Below are positions 63,263 to 64,000 of a stretch of 64,000 nt of DNA, in pieces. The stretch spans positions 33,427,841-33,491,840 of the forward strand of contig OV884009.1 in NCBI GenBank assembly GCA_930367205.1. Direction: 5' to 3'. Position numbers and translations under genes: made by a program. The notes under the pieces were generated by a model. It had not been told where the DNA came from and did no database searches. It saw only the letters and a list, made by a program, of their open reading frames with translations. Numbering within the stretch: position 1 is the first letter of the stretch; each line of letters begins with the position of its first letter. The stretch is from Acanthosoma haemorrhoidale. Its lineage: Eukaryota > Arthropoda > Insecta > Hemiptera > Acanthosomatidae.

Positions 63263-64000
63263 CAAGCTGGTTCGGCCGGTCGAAGCGAAGTTCTCTCTTG
63301 GCGTTCATGCTGCTACTGTACACCGTGATGTCGTCAGTGAAAGCAGTAACTTCAGAAGTCTTATACCGGGCTCCAACGATTTCAGACGTGTACACGTTGA
63401 AAAGCTAGGGACAGCACCGCTCCCTGCTACTCCTCACCTCAGAGGCACAGCATCGAAAAGCCTATCACCGGACCCCCCTTGGGACACTAAGTCAAAGGCC
63501 TGCGTGCAATCTAACCGAATCATAGACGAGGCTAAGTTTCTGACAACAGTTTCACAAGCGGATGTTCTTTGCTAAGGCTGGCTTGAACTAGTGTTTGCTC
63601 TGGCGGAACGATCTCGTTGCCCACACAGTAGCCTTTGAGATAATTCAAAATATTTTTTTCCAGAATCTACACCATGTCGTCTAGTAGATAGGCTGATCTC
63701 CGCTTCTGGTTTGTTTCCAAGTGTCAGGAAAGTACCTCATACAAAAATTGTACAAGTTGGGGAGTTTTACTATCCCTCTCCTTGGCACCTGTTTTAGCAG
63801 AGGTTGGTTTCCCAACGCGCCCGGTGCGCTGGCGAAGGATTGCCTTGAATTGATTCGGAGATACAAACATGTTCAAGGAAGCAGAGGAAGTGGGTGGTAG
63901 TCGCCTGCCCTAGCCGAGATGTCCCACGCGTAGTGGTCACCCAGTTTCTTCCTTTGTTGTTCCGGAGTAAGAAGAGTGTCGGCTTCGTGAAGGTGTACCA
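63263..64000 (-). mobile_element. Decayed LINE RT fragment, runs off the right edge
   Basis: The minus strand gives VSPNQFKAILRQRTG, then YFPDTWKQTRS, then EQTLVQASLSKEHPLVKLL, and at the left end a single copy of the FADD-region sequence. It is the same family as the 41.49-42.47 kb copy, sharing the stretch around CTGTACACCGTGATGTCGT and the segment reading TTTCAGACGTGTACAC. Many frameshifts. Confidence 0.75.

Noticed and set aside
1..64000. CRISPR arrays, operons, ribosome binding sites or riboswitches
   Set aside because: The window is clearly eukaryotic with spliced genes; no regularly spaced repeat array of that kind is present.

Overview
This is a eukaryotic, AT-rich, transposon-laden window, almost certainly from an arthropod and probably an insect. 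Evidence: a spliced SepSecS gene, an exon of a Paip2-like gene, a Ty1/copia element with a Drosophila-copia-type primer site, Jockey-type LINEs, Ty3/gypsy elements, mariner and hAT elements, and tRNA-derived SINE heads. I cannot place it to order.

Left part (1-10.4 kb). A decayed LINE on the plus strand (about 490-2720) is interrupted by a 425-bp hAT element with a perfect 8-bp target duplication. A pogo-like MITE follows. A coding exon of a Paip2-like translational repressor lies at 5464-5589 on the minus strand; its remaining coding exons are not seen and presumably lie left of the window. A decayed Jockey element (minus, about 6.45-8.93 kb) and a LINE tail (about 9.1-9.43 kb) fill the space before the main gene.

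Centre (10.4-47.9 kb). The plus strand carries a complete gene for O-phosphoseryl-tRNA(Sec) selenium transferase (SepSecS), the last enzyme of selenocysteine synthesis. Nine coding exons give 513 residues. The PLP lysine (K284) and active-site residues R75, G96/R97/S98, Q105 and R313 fall at the same numbers as in the human enzyme. Its eight introns total about 36 kb. Seven are GT-AG and the last must be GC-AG. The introns hold a nearly full-length copia element, a second decayed copia, a 2.9-kb LTR element with no visible pol, three LINE fragments, mariner pieces, a long-TIR MITE and one possible foreign exon on the minus strand.

Right part (47.9-64 kb). Just past the SepSecS poly(A) signal a 485-543 bp unit is repeated three times. 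Then comes a 3.7-kb rearranged Ty3/gypsy locus: about 1.5-kb inverted arms carrying integrase and LTR, next to an inverted reverse-transcriptase piece split by a solo LTR. The rest is mostly featureless, with a SINE head, a pair of inverted repeats around 60.0-61.7 kb, a likely signal-peptide exon of an unknown secreted or membrane protein (62470-62800, plus), and a LINE running off the right edge on the minus strand.

Only SepSecS, Paip2 and perhaps the 62.5-kb exon look like host genes. No functional linkage between them is evident beyond the divergent Paip2/SepSecS arrangement. The least familiar structures are the pol-less LTR element at 22.07-24.93 kb, the gypsy inverted repeat, and three unrelated loci that each carry exactly three tandem copies of a segment.
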